From Acidobacteriota bacterium (lineage in GTDB: Bacteria > Acidobacteriota > Blastocatellia > Pyrinomonadales > Pyrinomonadaceae), in NCBI GenBank assembly GCA_016700175.1, contig CP065003.1:940001-1004000 (forward strand): a DNA stretch of 64,000 bases, read 5' to 3'. The notes beneath the pieces were generated by a model. It ran no database searches and had not been told where the DNA came from. It worked only from the letters and a program-made list of their open reading frames with translations. Of the stretch, positions 1 to 9,542 are shown one piece after another. Position numbers and translations under genes: made by a program. Numbering within the stretch: position 1 is the first letter of the stretch; every line of letters starts with the position of its first letter.

Positions 1-1607
1 TTATTCCCCAGGGGCCGGGAAAATGGTACGAAGCATGGCTGATGATCTCCGTCCTGTTGCTCGCCTTTACGGTTCTCAAAGGGATCACGTCGTACTTCTC
101 CGCTTACCTGATGTCGAAGATCGGTCAGGCAGCGATCCTGGAACTTCGGCAGCAACTGTACGATCACCTGCTTTCGCAGCCCGCTTCTTTCTTTGAGAGG
201 CACCGTACGAACTTCCTGGTATCGAGGCTTGTGGTGAGCTGTGCGGCGATCGAGCTCGCGGTTTCGACGAACCTTCGGGACGTCCTCCGCGAACTGTTCA
301 TGCTGATCTGTTTTGTCGGCGCGGCCTTCTATTTCAGCTGGAGGCTGATGCTTGGAGCGCTGATCATTGGGCCCGTGATCGCGTGGCTGACCTCGCGCTT
401 CAGCTCATCGTTAAGGAAGCTCTCAGAGGTGTCGCTGAAGGGCAACCAGAGCCTGACCGACACGGCGCAGGAGACGCTATCGAACCAGGCGGTCGTCAAG
501 GCATATTCGGCTGAGGACCGCGAACGGAAGCGTTTCGGCTCCGTCGCCGAGCTGATCGCCCGTGCGAACCTCCGGGCCGGGAAGATAGCAGCGCTTTCGC
601 CCCCGACGATCGAGATCATAGGCGTCGCTGCCATAATAGTGTTCTTCTATTTCGGACTACGCGAGATCAACGTCGGAAATATGGAGGCGCCGCAGTTCTT
701 CGCCTTCCTCTTTTTCCTTATCCGTTCTTACGAACCGATTCGGAAGCTCTCCAGGCAACACAACGACATCTCGAAGGCGTTCGCGGCCGCCCAGGACGTA
801 TGGGACGTCCTGGACGATGCGGATGAGTTTACTGTTAAGGCGAACGGCGTCAAGATAGGCACGCTTAAGGAGGGAGTGGCCGTACGGGGAGTTTCGTTCC
901 GGTACCGCGATGGCGAAAGCGACGTACTCACGAACATCGATCTTGAGATCCCGAAAGGACAGATGGTCGCGCTCGTGGGCGAGAGCGGCGGCGGAAAGTC
1001 GAGCCTTATCAAACTCGTCCAAAGGCTCTACGACCCGACCGAAGGTTCCATAGAGTGGGACGGAATCGACCTTCGCGACGCCGATCTGGCGAGCCTCCGG
1101 CGACAGATCGCGCTTGTGATGCAGGAAACCGTGCTGTTTAATGATTCGGTCGCCTACAACATTTCATATGGAAAGCCGGATGCAGGCAGCGAAGATATCA
1201 GGGACGCGGCGAGGATCGCCTATGCCGACGGCTTTGTCGACGAACTGCCAGAGGGCTTCGAGACAATCGTAGGCGAGCGCGGCTCGATCCTTTCAGGCGG
1301 CCAGAAACAGAGGATCGCGATAGCGCGTGCGGTGCTTGCGGATTCGTCGCTTCTGATACTGGACGAGGCCACGTCCGCACTCGACACGGAAAGCGAGAGG
1401 CTGGTCCAGATGGCGCTCGCAAACCTGACGAAGGGACGGACCACCATCGTCATCGCGCACAGGCTGTCCACAGTCCGGCAGGCCGACAAGATCGTCGTCT
1501 TGCAGAAAGGAAAGATCGTCGAAACGGGAACGCACGAAGAACTGATCGCGCAAGACGGCGTTTATAAACGCCTTTACGAGCTGCAGTTCGCGGAAGGTGG
1601 CGGGTGA
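1..1607 (+). CDS. ABC transporter, fused permease/ATPase (MsbA-like exporter), 5' end missing
   Basis: The reading frame is open to the left edge (first full codon at base 3), so the N-terminus lies outside the window; a usual exporter half-transporter is about 580-620 residues and about 535 are seen here. The N-terminal part holds the hydrophobic transmembrane domain. The C-terminal nucleotide-binding domain has a Walker A (GESGGGKSS, near base 977), a Q-loop (MQETVLF), the LSGGQ signature (near 1289), a Walker B (LLILDEATS, near 1350) and an H-loop (IAHRLS). Known family role: homodimeric ATP-driven export of lipids, drugs or peptides across the inner membrane. The substrate cannot be told from sequence. 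It ends 28 bases before yicC on the same strand. Confidence 0.9.
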   Translation, partial: IPQGPGKWYEAWLMISVLLLAFTVLKGITSYFSAYLMSKIGQAAILELRQQLYDHLLSQPASFFERHRTNFLVSRLVVSCAAIELAVSTNLRDVLRELFMLICFVGAAFYFSWRLMLGALIIGPVIAWLTSRFSSSLRKLSEVSLKGNQSLTDTAQETLSNQAVVKAYSAEDRERKRFGSVAELIARANLRAGKIAALSPPTIEIIGVAAIIVFFYFGLREINVGNMEAPQFFAFLFFLIRSYEPIRKLSRQHNDISKAFAAAQDVWDVLDDADEFTVKANGVKIGTLKEGVAVRGVSFRYRDGESDVLTNIDLEIPKGQMVALVGESGGGKSSLIKLVQRLYDPTEGSIEWDGIDLRDADLASLRRQIALVMQETVLFNDSVAYNISYGKPDAGSEDIRDAARIAYADGFVDELPEGFETIVGERGSILSGGQKQRIAIARAVLADSSLLILDEATSALDTESERLVQMALANLTKGRTTIVIAHRLSTVRQADKIVVLQKGKIVETGTHEELIAQDGVYKRLYELQFAEGGG

Positions 1608-1635
1608 CCCGCGAGAGCGAACGATCGGATTAATT

Positions 1636-2514
1636 ATGAGATCAATGACGGGATACGGCCGGGGCGAAGCTTCCGGCGAAGGATTCAGCGTCGCGGTTGA
1701 CATAAAGACCGTGAACAACAGGTTTCTGGACGTGAATCTGCGTCTGCCATCCGAGCTTTCTTCGCTCGAGAACGAATTGAAGAAGGTGGTTTCGGACCGG
1801 CTATCGCGGGGCCGCGTGGACGTCAATCTCCAGTACGAGCGCACGCGCGAAATGGAGTACGAGCTAAACCGGCCTTTGATCACGGGTTATCTGTCCGTGC
1901 TCAAAGAGATCAAGGAAGAATTCGAATTGAGGGGCGACCCTGACCTGAACACGATCGCAAGGCTTCCGAACGCGATGCAGCCCAAGTCTCTTGAAGTTTC
2001 GGAAGCGTTCGTCGAGGGAGTGAAAGAAGCGCTTTCGGCTGCTCTCGATGAACTTGAGACAATGCGCGAGACGGAAGGCCGTTCGCTTGCCGGCGTTCTC
2101 GAGGACAGCCTCGCAGTGATCGCGGACCAGATACCATTTATTGAAGACAGGACCGAATCCGTTTTTGAGGAATACACGGAGAGGCTGAAGAAAAAGCTCG
2201 ACAAGATCCTATCGAAGACGGACTCGCAGGCGGAGATAGATGAGGCGAGACTTGCCCAGGAAGTGGCGTACCTGGCAGAAAAGAGCGACATTTCGGAAGA
2301 GTTGGCGAGGCTAAGGAGCCACCTCGACCAGTTCCGGTCGATTATCGAGGACGAGAACGCGGTAGGCAAGCGACTCGATTTTCTTACTCAGGAACTGAAC
2401 CGCGAGGCGAACACCATCGGTTCGAAGACCCAGAACCTGGAGATCAAGGACTCTGCCCTGACGATGAAGGCCGAGATCGAGAAGATCCGCGAGCAGGTCC
2501 AGAATGTGGAGTAA
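1636..2514 (+). CDS. yicC: YicC family endoribonuclease
   Basis: 292 residues beginning MRSMTGYGRGE, the hallmark N-terminus of the YicC/YloC family; this fixes the start at the ATG at 1636 rather than an upstream in-frame codon at 1597. The C-terminal part carries the conserved DUF1732-type segment (KRLDFLTQELNREANTIGSK). E. coli YicC is known as an RNase acting on mRNA/sRNA. In many bacteria yicC is followed on the same strand by gmk and rpoZ; here those two genes face it tail to tail from 2877. A probable rho-independent terminator follows directly. Confidence 0.93.
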   Translation: MRSMTGYGRGEASGEGFSVAVDIKTVNNRFLDVNLRLPSELSSLENELKKVVSDRLSRGRVDVNLQYERTREMEYELNRPLITGYLSVLKEIKEEFELRGDPDLNTIARLPNAMQPKSLEVSEAFVEGVKEALSAALDELETMRETEGRSLAGVLEDSLAVIADQIPFIEDRTESVFEEYTERLKKKLDKILSKTDSQAEIDEARLAQEVAYLAEKSDISEELARLRSHLDQFRSIIEDENAVGKRLDFLTQELNREANTIGSKTQNLEIKDSALTMKAEIEKIREQVQNVE

Positions 2515-2520
2515 GTTTGG

Positions 2521-2556
2521 AAAAGTAGGGGCAGGACCCGTGCCTGCCCTTGTTTG
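2521..2556 (+). terminator. Probable rho-independent terminator after yicC
   Basis: GGGCAGG (2529-2535), a 7-base loop and CCTGCCC (2543-2549) form a perfect 7-bp GC-rich stem followed by a short T-rich run (TTGTTT). It lies just after the yicC stop. The tail is modest, so efficiency is uncertain. Confidence 0.5.
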
Positions 2557-2880
2557 CTGAGTTTGCCAAGTTGACTGAGTTAGGTGAGTTTGGTGAGTTT
2601 GGACCCCGGGCGTCGCAGCCCGCTTTGTTCGATAAGCTTTAGCTTGTCGCGAGGCGGACACGGCTCGAAACAAGATGGGAATACCGGTCTTCAGTCGGAG
2701 AACGCCCCCCGTTTCGGCGAGATTCCGAGCGTTCGCGCGGCGCAAACTGAAGTTCGCGTTACCCGATTCAGCCCGGAGGGCTGTTTAAGCTGCGGTGATG
2801 CGGTTCGCACGCCTCAGCCAGCCTCCCGGATCTGCTGAACCGCCCGAACTCGGGTAACTCGGCAAACTCAGCTAACTCAG
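2556..2880. repeat. Intergenic repeat block between yicC and rpoZ
   Basis: No gene seen. The left edge (2556-2600) has several direct copies of a GAGTTTG/GAGTTAG word. The right edge (2846-2880) carries the same words in reverse complement (AACTCGG, AACTCAG), so the block is bounded by imperfect inverted repeats. Inside are inverted copies of two modules seen elsewhere in the window: the AAGCTnnAGCTT palindrome (2630-2653) and the GCGCAAACTGAAGTTCGCG palindrome (2733-2763). Confidence 0.6.
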
Positions 2881-3140
2881 ACCTTTTCCTTCTCGAGGAA
2901 CCGGAAGTTCACCTTATCCTGTTCGAATTCTTCTAGTGCGATCGTGGTCGGCTTGATCTTTCTCGCATCGAGATCGACCCTGGGATCTGCACCTCTCTGA
3001 ATCTGCTTGGCCCGCTGGGCCGCGAGCAGGATAAGCCTGTACTTCGAATCGATATCCGGAATGTCCTTCGGATCGAACTCGACCGGATCCGTGGTCACTT
3101 CCTCTTCCGTTGCTTCTGCTGTTTCTTTGTCTTCTGCCAT
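2877..3140 (-). CDS. rpoZ: DNA-directed RNA polymerase omega subunit
   Basis: 87 residues. The core segment DIDSKYRLILLAAQRAKQIQ followed by a KIKPTTIALEEFEQDKV stretch is characteristic of omega, which helps fold the beta' subunit and assemble RNA polymerase. The N-terminus is an acidic extension (about 25 residues rich in E, D and T), probably disordered. It follows gmk by 14 bases on the same strand, the classic gmk-rpoZ pairing. The stop lies at the edge of the repeat block separating it from yicC. Confidence 0.92.
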   Translation of the reverse strand: MAEDKETAEATEEEVTTDPVEFDPKDIPDIDSKYRLILLAAQRAKQIQRGADPRVDLDARKIKPTTIALEEFEQDKVNFRFLEKEKV

Positions 3141-3154
3141 TCCTTAACTCCCGA

Positions 3155-3766
3155 TCAGGATTCAAAAGTAGTTAGGATATCGTGAACCGCCTCAATTTGT
3201 CTATTCCGCCGGAGTCTTTCCGCCACGATCACAGACTTGAGTTCGTTCACCGCCCGCTCGAGATCGTCATTGACGATAATGTAATCGCAGCTCGAAAAGA
3301 ACTCGACCTCGTGCCGGGCGTTCTCAAGCCTTATCCGCAGCTGTTCCTCGGTTTCCGTCCGCCGGTTCCGAAGCCTCTCCGCCAGCACGTCAAATGAAGG
3401 CGGAAGGATGAAGATGTTGATCGCCTCGTCGCGCTTCCGTTTCACGATCTTCGCGCCCTGCACGTCGATCTCAAGGATCACGTCCTGGCCCTCGTCGGTG
3501 GCGCGCTCGATCTGCGAACTCGAGGTCCCGTAGTAGTTTCCGTGAACCACCGCGTACTCCAGAAGGTCGCCGCTCGCCATAAGCTCCTCGAACTCCGGCA
3601 CCGTGACGAAGTGATACTCCACACCGTCCGATTCGCCCTCGCGCATCGCGCGCGTCGTGAAGCTAACCGAGTATTTCAGGTTATCGAGTTCGTCGAGGGC
3701 TCGTCGGATGAGGGTGCCCTTTCCGCCGCCGGACGGCGAGCTGATTATGAACAGGCTTCCTTTCAT
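3155..3766 (-). CDS. gmk: Guanylate kinase
   Basis: 203 residues, usual length. It phosphorylates GMP to GDP with ATP. The P-loop SPSGGGKGT is at residues 10-18, followed by the SFTTRAMREGESDGVEYHF GMP-binding segment and GNYYGTS. Start ATG at 3766 gives MKGSLFIISSPSG, as expected for the family. It lies 23 bases after the ETF-QO gene and 14 bases before rpoZ, so the three are probably co-transcribed. Confidence 0.96.
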   Translation of the reverse strand: MKGSLFIISSPSGGGKGTLIRRALDELDNLKYSVSFTTRAMREGESDGVEYHFVTVPEFEELMASGDLLEYAVVHGNYYGTSSSQIERATDEGQDVILEIDVQGAKIVKRKRDEAINIFILPPSFDVLAERLRNRRTETEEQLRIRLENARHEVEFFSSCDYIIVNDDLERAVNELKSVIVAERLRRNRQIEAVHDILTTFES

Positions 3767-3789
3767 TCAGGCAGTGGGGGCCGCGCGGT

Positions 3790-5499
3790 CTACATTCCCT
3801 TGTAGTCCGGACCGCCGCCCCCCTCGGGAGTCACCCAGTTGATTATCTGGTAAGGGTCCATTATGTCGCAGGTCTTGCAGTGGACGCAGTTCGAGAAATT
3901 CACCTTCAGTTCCTTTCGGCCGGAATTCGGGTCCTCTTCCATCTCGTATACCGCAGCGGGACAGAACTGCTCGCACGGATTTCCGTATTCTTCCGCGCAC
4001 CGGGTCGCGCAGATCTCCGTGTCCATCACGTGAAGATGCGACGGCTGATCCTCGTCGTGAGCGACCGAAGCGTAGAAAACGTCGGTTTCCTTGTCGAATG
4101 TCAGCTGTTTGTCGAACTTCAGGTCCTCGTACCGCTTCGGATCCCCTGCTCCGTTCAGCGAATCCAGCTTCAGCATCCGCTCGTGTCCTGCGACGTGATG
4201 CTCCTTCGGCATAAAGCCCCAGGCGAGGCCGCCGGTCGCGTATTGCAGTCCGGTGTTTAGCAGCGCAGCCCAGCGGGTCCTCTGGAACGCGCCGTGGAAG
4301 TTGCGGACCTTGTACAGCTCGGAGTAGATCCAGCTGTGATCGACCTTCTTGGCGTAATGGCGGAGCGTTTCGGATGTGAAATCGTTTGCTTCCAGCGCCA
4401 TCACGATCGTCTCGGCGGCGAGCATTCCCGCCTTCATCGCGGTGTGGATACCCTTGATCCTTTGCGCGTTGAGGAACGAGGCGCAGTCGCCCGCGAGAAG
4501 GACCCCGTCGGCATAAAGCTTAGGCATCGTGTAGTACCCGCCGGCGTTGATCGACTTGGCGCCGTACTTCACCATCTTGCCGCCTTTAAGGATCTTGGCG
4601 ACCGCCGGATGTGTTTTGAACTTCTGGAACTCGGCGTGCGGATCGATCCCCGGATCCAGGTAGTCGAGCCCCGTCACGTAGCCGATCGAGACGATGTTGT
4701 TCGTCATCCCGTAGATCCAGCCGCCGCCGTAAGTCTTGTTGTCAGAGGGAAATCCGAGCGTGTGCACGACCGAGCCCTCTTCGAAGTTTCCCGTTGGGAT
4801 TTCCCAGAGTTCTTTCACGCCGAGCGAAAACACCTGCGGTTCCCTGCCTTCATTAAGACCCAGCCTCTCCGTCAGGGCCTTGGTCAGCGACCCGCGCGAT
4901 CCCTCGCCAAGCACCGTCACTTTCGCGATAAGGTCGATACCAGGCTCGAAGTTCTCTTTCGGCTTCCCGTCCCTGTCGATCCCCTTGTCGCCGGTCCTGA
5001 CGCCTATGACGCGGTCGTCGGCGTCGTAGAGCATCTCGGAGCCGGGGAACTCGGGGAAGATGTTGATCCCGATCTCCTCGCATTTCTCCGCCAGCCATTC
5101 GCACATAGCGCTCAGCGAAAGAATGTATTTTCCCTTGTTCTTCAGGGGCGGAGGCGTTATCGGAGCCTTGATCATCCGGTCCTTCGCAAGATACCAGGCG
5201 GCGTCCTTTGTCACGACCGTATCGACGGGACAGCCCTGCTCGAGGAAATCCGGCATAAGCTCCCGGATCGCCCTGGGGTCCATCACGGCTCCGGACAAAA
5301 TGTGCGCCCCCACACGCGAACCCTTCTCGATGATGCCGATCTCGATCTCGCCGATCTTTTCACCCGTCTTGATCCCTTTGTCGATCATCTCATCGTGCGA
5401 ATCAATGAGTTTCTTGAGGTGATAGGCCGCGGCGAGGTTCGCGGGGCCGGCGCCCACGAACACTATGTCCATTTCGAGCTGTTCTCGTTCCATCATCAT
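3790..5499 (-). CDS. Electron transfer flavoprotein-ubiquinone oxidoreductase (ETF-QO)
   Basis: 569 residues. It transfers electrons from reduced ETF (fatty acid and amino acid oxidation) to the quinone pool at the inner membrane. The FAD-binding VGAGPANLAAA motif is at residues 15-25. The C-terminal iron-sulphur domain has cysteines in CATRCAEEYGNPCEQFC and CVHCKTCD, supplying the ligands of a single 4Fe-4S cluster, and the protein ends in the typical WVTPEGGGGPDYKGM tail. Head of the group ETF-QO-gmk-rpoZ; the etfAB genes are not in this window. It is divergent from the DUF3142 gene at 5606. Confidence 0.95.
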   Translation of the reverse strand: MMMEREQLEMDIVFVGAGPANLAAAYHLKKLIDSHDEMIDKGIKTGEKIGEIEIGIIEKGSRVGAHILSGAVMDPRAIRELMPDFLEQGCPVDTVVTKDAAWYLAKDRMIKAPITPPPLKNKGKYILSLSAMCEWLAEKCEEIGINIFPEFPGSEMLYDADDRVIGVRTGDKGIDRDGKPKENFEPGIDLIAKVTVLGEGSRGSLTKALTERLGLNEGREPQVFSLGVKELWEIPTGNFEEGSVVHTLGFPSDNKTYGGGWIYGMTNNIVSIGYVTGLDYLDPGIDPHAEFQKFKTHPAVAKILKGGKMVKYGAKSINAGGYYTMPKLYADGVLLAGDCASFLNAQRIKGIHTAMKAGMLAAETIVMALEANDFTSETLRHYAKKVDHSWIYSELYKVRNFHGAFQRTRWAALLNTGLQYATGGLAWGFMPKEHHVAGHERMLKLDSLNGAGDPKRYEDLKFDKQLTFDKETDVFYASVAHDEDQPSHLHVMDTEICATRCAEEYGNPCEQFCPAAVYEMEEDPNSGRKELKVNFSNCVHCKTCDIMDPYQIINWVTPEGGGGPDYKGM

Positions 5500-5605
5500 T
5501 TTTGAAAGGGCAGGTGCGAGTGTCTTCCGAAAGGCTAAAATATATCAAATGAAAGGGCTTTCCTCTAGTCAGAGACCCATATTGGATATATAGTTACGGT
5601 AGTCT

Positions 5606-6403
5606 ATGCGGTCGAATTCCGGTCGGTCCATCTTCTCTCCCGGTTCAAGTCTGATCCCGTTTCTCGCCGTGCTCGCGATCGCGTTCGTCGGCGGCGCGGG
5701 TTCGTGCGGCAACGCCCCGAATCCCAGGCTCGCTGATGTGCCGCAGAGAATGCTCTGGGCATGGGAGAGGCCCGAGGACCTGCGCTTCATCGATCGGGAC
5801 ACGACCGGTGTCGCATTCCTTGCGCAGACGATCACTCTCGAAGGCAGCGACGTGATCTTCAGAGGAAGACGCCAGCCGCTTCAGATCCCGGAAGGAACCT
5901 ACGTGATGGCCGTGACCCGCGTCGAGACCTCGAAAACGCGCGGCGGCCGCGCTGAGATGAACGACGAGCAGATGAGAAGGACCGCCGGTCTGATCGCCCG
6001 TTCCGCGGGACTCCCGAACGTGCAGTCCGTGCAGGTCGATTTCGACGCGGTCGTTTCGGAGCGGGACTTCTACAGAAAGCTCCTCGAACGGCTCAGGAAG
6101 GACCTTCCCGCGGATATGCCTCTTTCGATCACTTCCCTTGCCTCGTGGTGCGTGGGAGACCGATGGTTCGGGGAACTTCCCGTCGATGAAGTGGTCCCGA
6201 TGGCATTCGAGATGGGCACAGACGAACACAAGATCCGCTCTTTTCTAAAGGACGGCAACGACTGGACATCTCCCGCCTGCAGGGAAAGCTACGGCCTGCT
6301 TGCAGGCGACGATCTCCTGGATTCGGTCGACGATTCCAGGAGGATCTATTTCTTCAAACGGAGCGCCTGGGAGCCAAAGGACGCTGAAAAACTCGCACTT
6401 TGA
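5606..6403 (+). CDS. DUF3142 domain-containing lipoprotein
   Basis: 265 residues. The N-terminus has a hydrophobic segment ending GGAGSC, a plausible lipobox with Cys34, so the protein is likely a lipoprotein. The body matches my recollection of the DUF3142 pattern: LWAWERPEDLRF, then GVAFLAQTITL, then VQSVQVDFDA, then PLSITSLASWCVGDRWF, suggesting a TIM-barrel/glycosidase-like fold. No catalytic activity is established. Its TGA stop (6401-6403) is followed 4 bases later by the ATG of the next gene, so the two are probably translated from one message. Confidence 0.75.
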   Translation: MRSNSGRSIFSPGSSLIPFLAVLAIAFVGGAGSCGNAPNPRLADVPQRMLWAWERPEDLRFIDRDTTGVAFLAQTITLEGSDVIFRGRRQPLQIPEGTYVMAVTRVETSKTRGGRAEMNDEQMRRTAGLIARSAGLPNVQSVQVDFDAVVSERDFYRKLLERLRKDLPADMPLSITSLASWCVGDRWFGELPVDEVVPMAFEMGTDEHKIRSFLKDGNDWTSPACRESYGLLAGDDLLDSVDDSRRIYFFKRSAWEPKDAEKLAL

Positions 6404-6407
6404 AGAT

Positions 6408-9134
6408 ATGAAGAACATTCTGAAGCCATTTGTTTCGGCATTCCTCATTGCAGCTTTCGCATTTTCGCTGATCCCGCCGGCTTTTCCCTGCGGACCAGCG
6501 GACCTTGTTCCCGTGTTCGGCAACGACCGGGCGCCCGAGTTTCCGTTCACCGGCTTCGCGGACGGCAAGCTGGGTATCGTTAATCCCGAGTTCCCACGGA
6601 TCGTGCTTTTCGCGGCCTACAGGTATATGAACGGGAGCAACTTTTCGGCATATGAGCGCGAAGCGATGGTCGAGGCCTGGAAGGAGTTCTTCTCGCACGC
6701 GGCCGACAACCGTGACGACGTTAACGACGCGATCAAGGACTGGATAAATGAAAGAGCGAGCGTCGTGGGCGAAGAAGAGAACCCTCCGGAGATCTACGCG
6801 GAGAAACCCTACAGCGACCTCGCTTACGAATTCTTCCCGAACTGCGCAAAGGACGCGTTCGTGACCGCCCGCGAAACGCTTTCCGACAGGACGGCAAGCC
6901 ACGGCACGACCGATCCCTGGGTCCTCGAATGGATACGCGGTCAGGACGCAGTGTTCTGGAACTGTGCCGAGAGCAAACGGTCGCCGGCGCCGGTCTCGGG
7001 CTCGATGCCCGAATGGCTTCAGAAGGACCGCGCTTACCAGCTGGCGGCCGCCGATTTCTATGCGTTGAGCTACGAAAGGGCCCGCGAACGGTTTGCCGCG
7101 ATCGCCAACGATCCGGATTCGCCCTGGCAAGAGGTCGCGGAATATCTCGTCCCGCGCACGCTCATACGCGAAGCCAGCCTCAGCAAGAACAAGGAAAAGA
7201 GCCGTGAGATATACGCACTTGCCGAACAGAGCCTCGAGAACGTATATGCCGGAGGCGGAAAGTACTCGGACGCGGCGGAAAAGCTCATAGGCCTTGTGAA
7301 ATATAGGCTCCATCCGCAGCAGAGAGTGCAGGAGCTCGCCCAGAACCTTTCCTATTACGGCGGAGGAAACCTCAAGCAGGACCTTATCGATTACACGTGG
7401 CTCCTCGCCAAGTACGAGGCGGAGGCCCTGGAAACGGAAGAGAAGCGGAAGGAGGAAGAGATCACGAACTCTCCGGAGGCCCGCAGGGCGGCCGCGGCTT
7501 CAAACTCTGCGAATTCGAACTCAAACGACATGATGAGGGATGCCACGAACAGAGCGGCCGACGAAGATGAGTTCGAATCGGAAGAAGCCCGCAGGGCGGC
7601 GGAAAAAGGCCTCGTCAGCGTTTACTTCTATAACGACGACTTCTCGCAGTCGTGGACGATCTGGATCGATCCGGAAGGGACCGACGAGGACGCGTTCGCG
7701 GTAGCGGAGGCAGCCGCTGGGCCTCTGACTGAGAGGATGATGGAGAGGATACGCGAGGCGAGGCGCATCGCTTATCAGAACCGTTTCGAACAGCGCGAAG
7801 AAGACTACCAGGGCCGGTACTACGGCGACGAGGAGACTTCGATCGCTATCCTTCCTGCGTTCCTGATGACAAGCGACCTTACGGAATGGCTGTTCACATT
7901 CCAGATCGCCGGCGAAGCCGCGTACGAGCACTCTCTCAACAAGTACAGGCAGACGAATTCCGACGCGTGGCTCGTGGCCGCTCTCGTAAAGGCTAACGCC
8001 CGCTCAAAGGAGCTCAACTCGATCCTGGACAGCGCGAGGGCCATCGGGATCACGTCGCCGGCGTTCCCGACTGCCGCGTATCATCGAGCACGTTTACTTT
8101 TGGAACTCGGACGAAAGGCGGAAGCAAAGACCGCGCTGGACGAGGTGCTGAACTCTTCGGCGGACATCCCGATCTCGGCACGCAACGAGATGGCGAAGCT
8201 CCGTATGGGGCTAGCGGATTCGCTTGAGGATTTCCTGAAGCACGCGCTTCGAAAGCCGTACGCGTTCGCCTGGGATACGGAATTCCTCTCGATCGACGAA
8301 ATGATCGAGCGCGAAAAGAGCTACTACGATCCTGAATACTACGAAGAATCGAGGGAGGAGTACGAGCGAAAGGTCGAAGAGTCGTACCGTTACGCGAAGG
8401 CTGTCGAATCGGAGTTGATGCTCGACAGCGACTCCGTCGAGGTCATCAACTACCACTTTCCTTTCGACGTGCTCCTGAAGGTGCACGTGTCGCCGATCGT
8501 GCCGGACTACCTTAAGGGTAGGCTCGCGCTTGTGATATGGACCAGGGCGGCTCTGCTAGGGGAGTGGAAGATCGCGGATCTTGTGGTGGCGGAAGCAGTG
8601 CGGCATCATCCGGAGATCAGGACGGAGCTCGAAGCGTATGCTGCTGCGCGGTCAGAACCGGAAAAGAAGAACGCGGCGCTGTTCGCGATGCTGAAGAACG
8701 AGCAGATCAGCCCGTATCTCGCCTCCGGCTTTGGATCGCCTATGGAGAGCATCTCGTACGCTTCGCGCTGGTGGTGCGAGCCGTACGACGAGGAATGGGA
8801 CGATGAAAAGCAGGAGATGGTCCCGATCAAGGTCTCGGACAGGCCGGCATTCCTTACTGCTCTCGAATCGCAGTCGGCTCTCGACGATATGAAAAAGCTG
8901 AAAGAGGTCGGGAACGCGCCGAAGTTCTTCGGTGAACGTGTGCTCGAATGGGCGGCGGGATCGCCCTCCGACCCCAGGATCCCGGAAGCTCTGTACATCA
9001 CATGGTCGGCGAACGGCTGGGACAAATACGGCTGCCAGGGCGATCCCGTGGACAGGGAGAAGCTGAAAGCGCTCCTTTTGTCGAAATACGCGGCGACCCC
9101 CTGGGCTCAGAGGCTCCTTAGTGAGGAGCTGTGA
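6408..9134 (+). CDS. Large exported protein of unknown function
   Basis: 908 residues from ATG 6408 (MKNILKPFVSAFLIAAFAF...FPCG), which gives a clean signal peptide; an in-frame start at 6300 would overlap the upstream gene by over 100 bases and is less likely. The mature protein is helical in appearance with repeated alanine/leucine patterns that may be TPR-like (for example AAADFYALSYERARERF and PTAAYHRARLLLELGRKAEA). The middle (about residues 340-410) is low-complexity and charged, with two EARRAA copies around an N/S-rich linker. I recognise no catalytic motif. Adjacency to the DUF3142 lipoprotein suggests a shared envelope role, which is inference. Confidence 0.7.
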   Translation: MKNILKPFVSAFLIAAFAFSLIPPAFPCGPADLVPVFGNDRAPEFPFTGFADGKLGIVNPEFPRIVLFAAYRYMNGSNFSAYEREAMVEAWKEFFSHAADNRDDVNDAIKDWINERASVVGEEENPPEIYAEKPYSDLAYEFFPNCAKDAFVTARETLSDRTASHGTTDPWVLEWIRGQDAVFWNCAESKRSPAPVSGSMPEWLQKDRAYQLAAADFYALSYERARERFAAIANDPDSPWQEVAEYLVPRTLIREASLSKNKEKSREIYALAEQSLENVYAGGGKYSDAAEKLIGLVKYRLHPQQRVQELAQNLSYYGGGNLKQDLIDYTWLLAKYEAEALETEEKRKEEEITNSPEARRAAAASNSANSNSNDMMRDATNRAADEDEFESEEARRAAEKGLVSVYFYNDDFSQSWTIWIDPEGTDEDAFAVAEAAAGPLTERMMERIREARRIAYQNRFEQREEDYQGRYYGDEETSIAILPAFLMTSDLTEWLFTFQIAGEAAYEHSLNKYRQTNSDAWLVAALVKANARSKELNSILDSARAIGITSPAFPTAAYHRARLLLELGRKAEAKTALDEVLNSSADIPISARNEMAKLRMGLADSLEDFLKHALRKPYAFAWDTEFLSIDEMIEREKSYYDPEYYEESREEYERKVEESYRYAKAVESELMLDSDSVEVINYHFPFDVLLKVHVSPIVPDYLKGRLALVIWTRAALLGEWKIADLVVAEAVRHHPEIRTELEAYAAARSEPEKKNAALFAMLKNEQISPYLASGFGSPMESISYASRWWCEPYDEEWDDEKQEMVPIKVSDRPAFLTALESQSALDDMKKLKEVGNAPKFFGERVLEWAAGSPSDPRIPEALYITWSANGWDKYGCQGDPVDREKLKALLLSKYAATPWAQRLLSEEL

Positions 9135-9542
9135 TCTTAGGTAACGCGAACTTCAGTTTGCGCCGCGCGACCGCGCGGGGAAAGAAAAGAGAAAGGACAC
9201 GGATCAACACAGATCGGGACACGGATGACCACGGGTTCGGAAAGAAACGCCGATCCCCAGGGAACCATCTATTCTGATCCGTGTTCATCTGTGTCCTTCC
9301 TTCTTTTTACAGCCTTTCTCTTTAGGTACCGCGAACTTCAGTTTGCGCCGCGTGAACGCGCCTCTGGCGCACGCTCCGTTTAGAGCAGCGCTTTGCGCTG
9401 CCCGAGCCGTGCGCAGCACGGCTAAGTCATTGGGAATTCAACCCAAACAACGAGTTATTCTTGTCTTTTCCACAGCCGGCTCCGCCACCTTCTGTTGCGC
9501 TCTCCCTACTCTAAGCGAGACCGGGCGAGACTGAGCGAAAAA
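9135..9542. repeat. Intergenic repeat block (modules B, A and partial 144-bp element)
   Basis: No gene seen. Two copies of the GCGAACTTCAGTTTGC palindromic module (9140-9178, 9325-9360) flank a long inverted repeat: GGACACGGATCAACACAG near 9193 against CTGATCCGTGTTCATCTGTG near 9270. It then holds GTTTAGAGCAGCGCTTTGCG (9376-9401) running into the left 84 bases of the 144-bp element that recurs complete at 15037 and 17276. The rest is unassigned. Confidence 0.7.

Noticed and set aside
4294..5505. A 403-residue frame antisense to the ETF-QO gene
   Set aside because: Same reason: the minus-strand ETF-QO is a complete family member, and the frame is an artefact of codon bias.
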